A stretch of 64,000 nt of DNA from Volvox africanus (taxonomy: Eukaryota > Chlorophyta > Chlorophyceae > Chlamydomonadales > Volvocaceae), in assembly GCA_030268105.1 (NCBI GenBank), contig BSDZ01000013.1, forward strand, positions 3,081,001-3,145,000, read 5' to 3'. Position numbers and translations under genes: made by a program. The notes under the pieces are model-generated. The model did not search any database. It was not told the origin of the DNA and saw only the letters and a list, made by a program, of their open reading frames with translations. Shown piece after piece: positions 1 to 10,208 of this stretch. The number at the start of each line of letters is the position of its first letter. Positions within the stretch are counted from its first letter, which is position 1.

Positions 1-888
1 TTGCCTCAGCCGCTGCCTACTGAGCTGCACGGACGGCTGCAGCACCCTGATTGGCGGCAGCCGCATCTGCGGGATCACAACAGTGTCGGGCCAGTTCTCC
101 AGGGCGTGGCTGAGCAGTCGCATTCGGGCGCAGGCCTCACCGCAGCTGTGGCGGTCAATGCCTTGCATGAGGGCCCTGATTCACGACACGTGCGGCGTGG
201 AAGTGCACCGGCACGCGTGCCCCTGCCTCCCATGCCCGATGGCGCTGGTGCAGCCCCGCCGCAGCATTCGCCCTTAGCAGTTGTACGTGGCTCAAACACC
301 GTGTCACGGTATGCAGGGCCAGATATGGAAGAGGGGGATGCTGAGCCGCAGAGCTTGTTGCTTGGAACTGCGACCGTGCTAGAAACATCGCCGACAGCAG
401 TATCAGGATCTGGAAGGGGAGTTCCAGTGGCACAACTAGCTCTGGGGCCTACCCGTGAGCCTGGCTCGGTGCCGACCCGCCGAAATGCAGTGACCTACCA
501 CCGCAACGTATTGCTGAATATGCTGGAGGCGCTGCAGATCTCGGAAACGGCCGCGAGCTCGTCACATCTTGGGTCTTCCCACGGAAGCATCATGGCTGCG
601 GCAGCGGCTCATGCGCCCAGTACTCATGCAACTGCACCTGCAACCCGGATGGTTGGCATGGGCTTTGGTCCACAGGGGCGTGTGACGCGTTCGGCCAGCC
701 ACATAGCAGCCACCGCAGCGTTGCTACGGGATGATTCTTTTGTTGCCCAGCTGCTGGGTGGGCTGCCAGGCGTGGCCATCCGTCCCCCGGCGTGTTGCGT
801 GCAGGAGACCGTGCGGATGCTACAATCCGGCGAAGAAGGGCTGGGCTTGGGGTGTAAATTCGAGCTCTGTAATGTAATTGTAGATTGA
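1..888 (+). CDS. 3' part of an unrecognised gene (partial)
   Basis: An open frame of 295 codons enters from the left edge and stops at 886-888. The product is Ala/Ser/Gly-rich with low-complexity patches, as is usual for disordered regions of volvocine proteins. Near the end it contains DDSFVAQLLGGLPGV followed by VQETVRMLQ. This resembles the short helical LPGV segment near the C-terminus of the proteasome ubiquitin receptor RPN10, but the Asp-Pro-Asn-Asp stretch expected after LPGV is replaced by IRPPACC, so the resemblance is only suggestive. Three TGTAA-type polyadenylation motifs lie within the last 40 bases of the frame (from about 852), which suggests the true stop may be earlier or that the last codons are 3' UTR. 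The first 300 bases are less convincing as coding. No function is assigned. Confidence 0.35.
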   Translation: MPQPLPTELHGRLQHPDWRQPHLRDHNSVGPVLQGVAEQSHSGAGLTAAVAVNALHEGPDSRHVRRGSAPARVPLPPMPDGAGAAPPQHSPLAVVRGSNTVSRYAGPDMEEGDAEPQSLLLGTATVLETSPTAVSGSGRGVPVAQLALGPTREPGSVPTRRNAVTYHRNVLLNMLEALQISETAASSSHLGSSHGSIMAAAAAHAPSTHATAPATRMVGMGFGPQGRVTRSASHIAATAALLRDDSFVAQLLGGLPGVAIRPPACCVQETVRMLQSGEEGLGLGCKFELCNVIVD

Positions 889-2278
889 AAAGGCATGCCG
901 TTCGAGTTCGTCAGCGTTTTGTTGTGGGTCGACATCATATTCGGAGCCTGTTGCGCTCTACGCTGGAGGTGTTATGGACTTGGTAGGCGGCCGCGGTAAG
1001 AGTTATGCACGGAATCAGCCTGGTAGTTAGTAACGCAGTATCGTTTCCGCCCAGTTTCGTGGTTTGTGCGTGAGTGCTGAGCAAAGAAACGACAGGAATG
1101 CCGGAAAGATGTTAAGGGCCACACAGGCAGGATGGGTTTTGTGGCAGTTAGGTGGTGGGGAGCCGGGATCAGACGACGTGATCGTAAGGCAAGAATAGCT
1201 AAACGTTTGGTAGTTTGAGCTGTGCATTCTGCCATCTGCACATTCTTGTCTTCGCATGCTGAGTTTCACGCTTTGAACGATTAGGTACAACGGAGAAACA
1301 TACTTATTTGTATACTTTAACCCTTGCTCCCCAATTTTGGGGGAATCCGTGCCCGTCCGTAGTGTTGAGTAGCTGCAAAAAAGCATCCTGCGGTCTACCG
1401 TGGCCGCATTGGGCAAATGGTTTCAAGGATGTTTTATTCAGTCGCTTTATGCTATCTATTGTATAAGTGGGCATTCAGTTACCACTGAAGACCGACTGTA
1501 GTCTCTTTAAACCTTTTTAAGGAAGGGCATCCGGAGGATGGTGTGTCAGAGCTATGTTTGCAGCATGTCGTAGGCCGCGTGGTAAACTGGTGGCGTGCTG
1601 CAGCCGTCATAAACCAACGGACGGACGTTAGTTTCACGGTTAGCGAGGTCCTTAGGTTGCTGAGGTTCACGCACGTTTCCCAATATCTTGCTCGATTACG
1701 CGGCGACGATTGCACGGTTGTTTAGCAACTGCTTACATAAAATCCCGCAATGCCCGAGCCAACTGACTAGAAACCAGTAAACCACGGCAGGCGGGTTCCC
1801 TGCACTTTTTATTTTAATGAACGCCATAATCAGTTTCGTGCTTTCTGATTTGCCTCTTCCTATGGTTCGTTATATTTGCCGTGGGTTTCTGAAGACTCCC
1901 GATGTACCCGCGCCAGTGTAAGCCGTACCCGTGCCAGCCCGTACCACCCGTCCTGTTACGGATAGACCCGTGACCAACCAGAAAAGAATCGCCTATAAGG
2001 GATGTCATTTTGACGACTAGTCTTAAGTTCAGCGAGCAAACACTGTATCGACAGCCACGCTTACTGACACAAACTAGTTGGAATTGATCGGCAGCAAGAA
2101 ACTCTGCGGGTAAGCCTTAAGCCCATGACAAACTGTTGATCGTATGTTCTACGATGTTCTTAATCAGAGGGAAAAGGACCTCCAACAAATTGTGGCTCCT
2201 CCTGCAGGCGATCCGACATCCGATCGATATAGTTCTGCGACGTGCTCTGGTTGGGGCCTTGAGAGGCCGGTCTCCAGA
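889..2278. other. intergenic, no gene seen
   Basis: About 1.4 kb with only short, interrupted frames and no repeat of note. It should contain the promoter and 5' UTR of the PIN-nuclease gene that starts at 2279. Confidence 0.5.
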
Positions 2279-4894
2279 ATGGGTGTCCGGGGACTGACGA
2301 GGCTGTTGGTGAATGCGGGCGCAAGGCCTCGGGTCGTCAGTTTGCAAGATAATGAGGCGGAAGGCCGCAAAGACAAGCTTCTTTTGGTGGATGCATTCAA
2401 TGTTATGTACTACCTATTGTCCAAGGTTGGGGACAGCATTGACTGGATGTCAAGTAGCTTTCATAGGGAGCTTTACCAGGAAACGTGCCGATATTTTGGC
2501 GGCCTGCAACGGAGTGGGTTGCAATGCATCCTCATCGTCGACTCAGCCCCTCCCCCTTGGCACGAGCTCACTTACACGGAGCGCACTCGGGAGGCACTCG
2601 TGTCCGGTTTTGTTCTTAACGCCGAACCGGTCATGTTCCAAGCCTGTAGGGACCTCGGCCTGGAAATCATCCGGGCTGTTGACTCCGCCGACGAGCTGCT
2701 GCTCGCCTGGGCGCTTCGCCATCGCGATACGCTTTTCGCTGTCATGTCAGAGGACTCAGACTTCTTCGTGTACGGCGTCTCCAAAATCGTGCATCCTCGT
2801 GACGTCGTCATTGACGCGCACTTCGTCTCCCTTCAAGTCTGGGATTCCGAGGTGGTCTGGCGTAACTGGCATGTGGCTGCCGTGGGCCCTGCTGGCGCCT
2901 ATATGCCGACGCTGCTGCGTCGAGCACAGATTGCAGCGGTTTTAGGCAATGACACAAGTAAGGACTTGAGGCGCCGCCTGGAGCAGCGCCGCTCCGCTGC
3001 CTTCAGAGCCGGCTTACAGCGTGGTGTTATGGCGCCTGTGAGCTTGAGCATGGCCGTATGCGCCGTGGTGCAGCTGCCGTCACATGTGAGGGGACTAGAC
3101 TTAAACTTTTTCCGGAAACCCCCCATCAGCCTGCGCAATTTTGGCGAAGAAGATTTGGATCAGGTTAATAAAACGGTGCAGGAATATCTGAACAACGACC
3201 GTGCTGCACGTGACGGTACTGCGATTCTTGAACGGACGCTGACAGAGGCAGCACTGCCTTGGCTGGATCCGGCAGTGGCACGCCGCGTGGTGACCACTTG
3301 TTCGCTACCGGGATGTTTGCGGGCGCTTGCATGCCGTGGCTTTACAGGAATACCACTTCCAGATCCGTACTGGAAGCAGCTGCGGCCGCTGCGTTGCGCC
3401 ATTGCAGAGATGCTGTTGGGCAACCGGGCGGTGGGCGGGTCGTACTGGTACGAGCCCGCTGCCAACATACTATACCGCCTGACAGCGCCACCGAAAAGTT
3501 GTCTGTTGGAACTGCCGCTCCAAGACGCGGCTGCGAAATACCTCTGCGGCTGCTGGTTCCGTCCAATGGAGTATTTGCCGGACGTCCCCGTCGATGTTCC
3601 AATTGACAAGCATTCCACGGAGGCGGTGGTTGTGGTGCAGCAGCTGCGCCAGTCGACAGTGCAACAGACGGTAGCACGTCTTCAGGAGCTTGAACCGTGC
3701 CTACCGGCCTCGATGGCCGTTCTGTATGCACTGATGGTCCACGGCGTCGACCCCGATCCAGCTGCGTGGGATGAGGCGGCTGTGCGGGAGTTGTTGTTAC
3801 CGGGCGTGCCGCTGCGATACGGCAAGGATGTGCCGGTATCCGTGGCGTCGGCGGTAGCGGCGGACCAAGACGAGGCGTCGGAGCGTCCACGCACCTCCAG
3901 AGGCAAAGCTATGATTGACGTGGGCAGCGCGTTGGATAAGCATGACTGGGACGACATTGACGACAAGGAGGTGAGTATTAGACTGGCCAGGACAAGTGGG
4001 GAGAAACCTTGTTTCGCGGCTCATGGGAAACGTCTACTAATAGCGACGGAAGAACGGGCCCTTAGGTCATGTGCGCTGGGCATATGGATACGCAACTAGA
4101 AGTAAATTAGCAGGATTAGTTAATTAAGCTCCCTTTTTCGAGGCCGCTTGTAAAGGATGAAATGCAGGCTTTTTTCTTAGCAACATAAGTGTGTGGAGTC
4201 GGCCTTAGGGCAGGACGAGCAAGAGTCGGATGTGCCAAGAATATATTGCACAATTGTTATCGTAATCGTTATCACTATCTGGTTTCTTGACCTCTTGTCT
4301 CCTCTCCCCCTCTGCCCTTTCGCAGGTGGTTGCCAAGGTTCGCTCAGGTATGGGTTATAAACTTCTGAGGGAGATCCAGCCGTGGGATCAGCTCGTCGCC
4401 GCCAGGGGCCGCAAGGGCGCGGCAGCTGTCGGTGGCAACGCAATGTTTTCGCTGGCACGGCGTGCGCTTGAGGCGGGACCCAGATCACCCGAGTGGGCGG
4501 AGGCGCAGGTGCGGGGGAAGCTCAGCTGCGCCTCCGTCTTCATGTGCCGTGGGCGTGCTGCTTACCATTATGAAACACCATTTATGAACGTAGACATAGC
4601 ACCTAGGTGGCTTGGGTAGGGGGTAAGGCTTCTCCGTAGCTTGGCCGTAGGTATCCTGCGTCACTGGCCCGTCACTGGTTATTGGGCCGGTTCCTCCAAG
4701 TGCTTCTTGAGGAAGGAAGCATCGCCTTGTCTGCACTGCAAAGCTGCGCAGCTGAGGACCCGCATCGTGCAATCCCTTATGTTTTTCATCCATACAACGC
4801 ATCACATAAGCCGCATCACGTTAACTTCAAGGCACAACAACTTGCATATCTTTCGAGGACATTCACACCCGAGAAGTCCCTCCATCACGGTTAG
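2279..4894 (+). CDS. Asteroid/XPG-like PIN-domain nuclease
   Basis: Proposed exons 2279-3970, 4326-4508 and 4640-4894, all joined in phase 0 (about 709 aa). The ATG at 2279 is chosen because it gives the family start MGVRGLTRLL, the N-terminal metal-binding segment of XPG/FEN-type nucleases. Further hallmarks are LLLVDAFNVMYYLL (about residues 37-50), the acidic XPG-I-like SEDSDFFVYG (about 157-166) and AAVLGNDTSK near 220. This arrangement is that of the Asteroid (ASTE1) branch, whose human member is a structure-specific DNA endonuclease; activity here is inferred. A long C-terminal helical region follows without recognised domains. Exon 2 could instead read through to a stop at 4617-4619. 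The end is uncertain: the TAG at 4892-4894 overlaps a possible donor (GTTAGT at 4890), and a donor at 4820 (GTTAAC) would join in frame to the helicase exon at 4955, making one fused gene. Confidence 0.72.
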
Positions 4895-4954
4895 TCCTCG
4901 TTCCTTCAGTATCAGCACCAGGTTTTGTTTTATTCGCCTTCCCCCTAATCGCAG
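4887..4954 (+). repeat. dispersed intron repeat, copy A
   Basis: Begins acggttagtcct, contains tatcagcaccag and gttttattcgccttccccc, and ends at the acceptor before the helicase exon at 4955. Confidence 0.6.
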
Positions 4955-7900
4955 TGCGCCTGGAGTGGCGCCCGCCTCAAGGACCGGCAACAAGCCCTGG
5001 CGGACATGTGGTCTAGTGCCAACCGCTGGGCAGCCAGTGCTGCAGGCACCCCCATGCGCCACCGCCATCAGCAAGAGCTGCTGGACCTGGTGGACGAGCA
5101 CTTGCGCTCCGCCGAGCAGCAGTCTCAGAACTTGCGGCGCCGGCCACTCCACGTCATCCTTTCCACACCCACTGGCAGCGGCAAGACCTTCACCGCTGTA
5201 ATGATGCATAAGCACATACTGCTAGACCGGGAGCGTGTATACAGCACAGCGGCGGGGCGGGCGGCAGGGCCCGGGAGCCGTGGAGGCGCAGGATCGGGGG
5301 GAGGGGCGGACGGATGCGCTGCGGAGGAGCGGACGGGACATCCCCAGACGATTTTGGTGTATTCAGTACCGACTAAACAGGTGAGTTGTATGGGAAAGGT
5401 CACGTAAGGGCGCTGGACTCAACGAGACGGGCCTGCGGAGGGAATTTGGTGGTGAGTATCCACTTTAGGGGGCTTTCAGCCATTCGGTATATATATCCAT
5501 ACGGAATATGCCGTACGTCTCGCTACCTTGATCCGGAACCCATACAGCGGTTCGGCATCTCGGATGCTCTTTCCTGTGCCTGAAAGCCACACCTTTCGCA
5601 CGCTGATGGTGCAATAAAACTCATGTATAAGCGAGGTAGACACGTGCGCATTGCTTTCCGGCACTCGCTTCCGGCAGGTTCTTAAGCGCGTGGGTCAAGA
5701 ATGTGAGGCGCACGGTGTGGTCTACTGGACGGCGGCCCGGGATGGGGAGCTCTTCCAGGTTGGTCCGTAGGTGTGGCCGCTGATGTCTTGTGTCCAACTG
5801 CAAGTGGTTACGTGGGATATTCGGACACGTGTAGAGGGGGCCGAGGCTGGTGGTAGGAGGCTACAGCCTTGGGGCAACATAGTTGTTCCAGATTGAGTAA
5901 CAGAAGGTGAGTAAGGCGGGCGGGGCAGGGGGCAGTTTAAAAGCGGTCTTACGCTGCTGCACGGGCCGTATGCACTTTTCCGTTCACCGTTCTCTCAGCA
6001 GCAGCTTCTCCTGTGGCTCTGTGGCGATCATGGTGTTATGCTTTATGTCCTTGCATCCTTGGCTCGCTGCGGGCCCCTGAACCTGACAGGTTCGGCGTCC
6101 TTACTCAATTCGCACGAAGCGCGGGGGCGGCAGCACTGGCACAGGCTCAATGCGGCAGCAGCTGGAGGAGAACTACAAGCGAGTGAGTCGGCAAAGACGG
6201 GTTGGGCTGGTGTGATGAAACCGCAGCCGTAGTTAATAGAGAGACCGGACGGCAGAGAGTGGCGTGTGAAAGAGACGTGCATGTGCTTGCTGAGGATGGG
6301 TATTGTGGATGCCATCATACGCTTGGTGGACTAACAGCTAGCAGGGCATGTTCGGGTGGGTATGGGGTGCGGTGGTGGTGGCGGCATTGTTGCTCGAGGG
6401 CAAGTTACTCTAGGGTACAGCTTGTTCTTTTTGCAAATAAAATTTTACGTTTAAAAGTTTATGGTATAGTGTTATTGGGCTCCGGTCGCTCTCCACAGCG
6501 GACTGATGGTCCGCTTCAAGGTAAAAAGTTGTAATTACAACGGGGATGCAGCTGAATGCTGAATGGGTTCCTGCGATGGATGGCTTTCCTACTCCCTTTG
6601 CCCGCCCCTTTTGGCCCCCCTACTTCCGCTAATGCCTTGTCCTCCAGGGCGCCACGTCCGACGACCTAGGTGGCGGCAAGCCCGACGTCATCATTGCGGA
6701 CATCTACGCCACCGCAGCGCTGGTGCAGACTGCTTCGGAGGCTCCCGCTGATAAGTTTTACCGCTCGTCCAACCTGGTGCTGTACTTGGACGAGCCCAAC
6801 ATGGGTATTCACCTGCACCATGAGGTAAGAGGAGACTTGGGTGCTTGTGCATGGGCTTCGTGCTTGCGAACTCTCGGGTCCGTTTAACCGTCATCCCCTT
6901 ACAACATCTACCCCCATTTCCGTCCGCCCTTTGTTTGGGCTTTGCGCCTGCGCACTTCCGCCACCCTCCACCGTAGCGGAGTCATACCCGTAACCATGCT
7001 GGACGGTCTCCTTCCCGTGAAACGCGTGACATTAGACATTAGTGGCATACCAGGCATGACTGCATAACTTTCCCCGCCAAAATCCCGCTGTACTTCTCAC
7101 CCGGTTATCAGTTTCCTTACATTGACACTCCCGTTCCCCATCTGCAGGAATGTGGTTTGCCGGTCCGGGATATGGTCCGGAATGTGATTTGCCGAATTAT
7201 GGCATTTGCGCCACCCACCACTATCCTGGCATCCGCCACATTGCCAACCTGGGACGAGCTGCCGGCCTGGTGGAAGGGAAGCGGTGCTGCCGGCGCTACC
7301 CACGTCGTCATCACTCAGGTGAGTGTCAGGCTGCGGGATGGCGGATACCGGAAAAGGAATGGTTATTTTTCTGGCCATCGCATCTAATCCTCGATTACCA
7401 AACTGCTATTCCTGACATTCACCCCAATCGCATTCCACCCGTGACCTTCCGATCGCCGCCGCTCTATCTATGCCTCCATCCACACAATCCTTGGTTCGTA
7501 TTCTCATTCATGCAATCGTCCATTCGTTCTAACCAACTTACCCCGTAACTTACCGTTACCGGGTTCCTCCCCGCGCACAGGAACCATACGAGCTGCCCTT
7601 ATGCCGGTTATCAGTCCTGGATGACGTGTCAGGGCAGCTTGTGTCTGTGTCGCCCTTGGACCTCTTCGAGGACGCTGCCCAGCTGGCGACCACCCTGGAG
7701 CACAACCCGCGTGCCCGCGTGCTGATGCTGCGCTATTTCAGCCCCGATCATGCGAACAAGCTGTTGGGGCTGGAGGCGGCGGCGGATTCGGAGCTTTCGG
7801 CAGCTGTCGCGGCAGATGGGAAGAGCGGATCTCCGAAGAAGGCGGCGAAGAGCGAGGCTGGGACTTCCTCGGCCGAGTCCAATGGCGGTAAAGCGGGCGA

Positions 7901-10208
7901 GGAGAAGGCAGAAGAGGAAAACGAGGAGGCCAAGGATGATGCGTGGATGGTGCTGGACCAGGTGGGAGAGGGCCCGGGATGGGGCGAGGTTTGGACGGTC
8001 GCACCCATATCCACGTGGGGAGTGTGAACGTATGGCAAAGAGATGATGGTATCTGGGAGCTGGTTGTATGCATAGGCATGCCATCTGCGACTGGCCTCAC
8101 TGTCGCGAATCCCCGGATTCCCCCTTTTTACGGCGTTAATATTTGGGCCCACACCAACTCACTAATGACTTGCGAGTCATATTAGGTCCTGTGTTGCACT
8201 GTCTGGTAATATCCCTTAAGAAGAGACTGGGCTGTTGCCCGAGTTGTATATCGTTTGGATTCTTACCTAAGAACGATTCCACCCAGGATGTCCGCGGCCT
8301 CCGCTCCGAGTTGCTGGAACCGGCGTTGCGGCAGCTGGCTGCGCAGCCGGAAAGATTCCAGCAGCTGCGAGAGGAGTGGAAAGCAACGCCGGTGTCCGTT
8401 TCCGGGAATCTGCGGGACGTCCTGTCCAAGCAGGTGAGGTACCCTTGTTTGTCGTGATGTTCTGATGATGTGACAGGCACGTCCCACAGCGGTGCAACAG
8501 TTCCTGTCCCAGTTAGCGCCTTAGCGGTCGTGACGTTGCCTGAAACCCCCATCCATTTGAAACCCTCATCCTATGTGGAGAAGCCTCCCCCAATATGGGC
8601 CCCCGGAAGTCTGGAGGATTTCCTGGAACCTCCCCTGGAACGGTTTGGTTGCAATTGCATGCTGCAGAGCGCCAAAACTTTGACCTCATTCCTTCGCCGT
8701 ACATAAAATTCTCGACTTCATTCCCCGCCTGGTCTTATTCCAGGGTGTGACGCTGGTGGCCACCATGGAGCCCCGCGCGCTGGCGCTGCAGCTCGCCGGC
8801 AAGTCCGCAGACCCGGAGCGCTGGGCGGCGGAGGCACGTACAGTGCGTGCCAAGGTACGTGATGCAGCCGCCGCAAAGCGCACAGCCGACAAGGCACGTG
8901 AGCGTGCTGCTAAGCGTGGAGATGAGGACGGTGGGCGTGCAGGCCGCCACGATGACGGAATGAGCGGCGCGGGTCGGGTAGCGCTGCGGCCCGGTCTGAC
9001 GGTGTGGGCGGATGAAGCAGACGATGTGGAGGATGACGACACGCTGGTGATGCTGTCCAAGGGGTTCGCGTACACAACCAGCCGGGAGGTGGAACCGCTG
9101 GTCAAAAGGCTGTATCAGCAGGTGGGATGTCCGCGTGTAAGCGGAGGCACTTTAAGGGATTAAGGCTTAGCGGAGGAGCCACGTGACTCTGGGGCCTTGC
9201 CAGCGTACCTATCGTGAGTAGGTGTCCTGGGCCTGAATTAACGGCTTCCAAAACATACATGCGCAGGCGCTTCTGTACGTGCCTGAGCGGGCTGGTGCCC
9301 GGCCGCCGCTGCACACCCTCGTGGTCGATTATTCGGCAATCTACGGGACAGATTGTCCGGCCGTCGACACGATCGTGCTGTGCGCCGACCTGGGAAATCG
9401 CCTCAGCTGGGAGGATCACCAGCAGTTTATGGGCCGTCTCCGCCGTGACGGGACCGTCGTGTACCCCAGCATGAACATGCTGCGACGGGCGGTGCTTGGC
9501 GGCGGCCCGCGGCAGTGGGCCGGCCGCGAGCAGCAGCGCGCGGAGCAGCAGCGACGGCAGGTTGAGGAGACGCTGGCGCGGCACGTGGAACCGGTGGCGG
9601 CGGAGGCCGCAGCGGACGGCGGAAGCACCTCCGGAGCCGCAGCCGACCCGACCAAAGCAGCAGCCAAGGAGTTGTTGCGAATGGTCCGTCCGGGCAGCTT
9701 CTCCCGGGCCGACGTGGCATGCATTGTACTGACAGCGGTACTGCGCGATCTGGTGGCGCCGCAGCTGCCCCTGGGTGGTGACGCCGCAGGATCGGCAGCT
9801 CCGGCGACCAGTACTTTGGACGCAAAAAGGCTTTGTGATGCGGCGCTGCGACGGCTTGAACAGTGGGGTGCGCTGAAGCCGCTGAAGCTTTTGGAGTACC
9901 TGAGATTGCAGCGGCCGGCCGAGCAGCAGCGCCTCGTTGCGGCGCTGGAACAGCTCTGCCTTGCGGAGGACAGCACTTCTCGCTTCCTGCCATGTGCCGG
10001 TAAGCTCCTGCAATTGCTCGCGAGTGAGGACCTGGTGGAGAAGGATGCGCTGACGGAATGGTTGGAGGCGGCAAAGGCGGCGCCAATCCGGGCGCAGGCA
10101 GACGTGCTTGATGCCGAGAGGGCAACCGCATTCCGTCGCGCCGCCCACTCTGTTTGGAGCTGGCTACAGGAGGAGTCTGAGGAGGAGTCAGGAGATGCGG
10201 ACGCGTAA
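4955..10208 (+). CDS. SF2-type helicase with C-terminal W2 domain
   Basis: Exons 4955-5380 (first ATG 5006), 5678-5758, 6090-6182, 6648-6824, 7148-7318, 7581-7961, 8287-8433, 8744-9121 and 9267-10208; every junction is phase 0. From 5006 the protein is about 914 aa. Walker A is STPTGSGKT (about residues 53-61), motif II LDEP (about 230-233), motif III SATLP (about 271-275) and a motif VI-like QFMGRLRRDG (about 653-662), so this is a superfamily 2 DExx ATPase, probably an RNA helicase. Acidic and Ala-rich insertions occur around residues 350-425. The last 150 residues match the W2 (eIF5C/MA4-like) fold known from eIF5, eIF2B-epsilon, eIF4G and BZW proteins: VAALEQLCL, DLVEKDALTEWLEAAKA and the terminal aromatic-acidic VWSWLQEESEEESGD. 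W2 domains bind translation factors, which suggests a translation-linked helicase; this is inference. No polyadenylation motif or promoter space separates it from the upstream PIN gene, so a single fused gene is possible. Confidence 0.75.

Noticed and set aside
3342..3890. Pro/Arg-rich minus-strand frame over the nuclease gene
   Set aside because: Antisense shadow of a GC-rich exon whose plus frame has clear XPG-family motifs.
4890..4895. GTTAGT as the true donor of the nuclease exon
   Set aside because: It would leave phase 1, and no acceptor near 4955 continues the helicase frame from that phase; kept only as part of the dispersed repeat.
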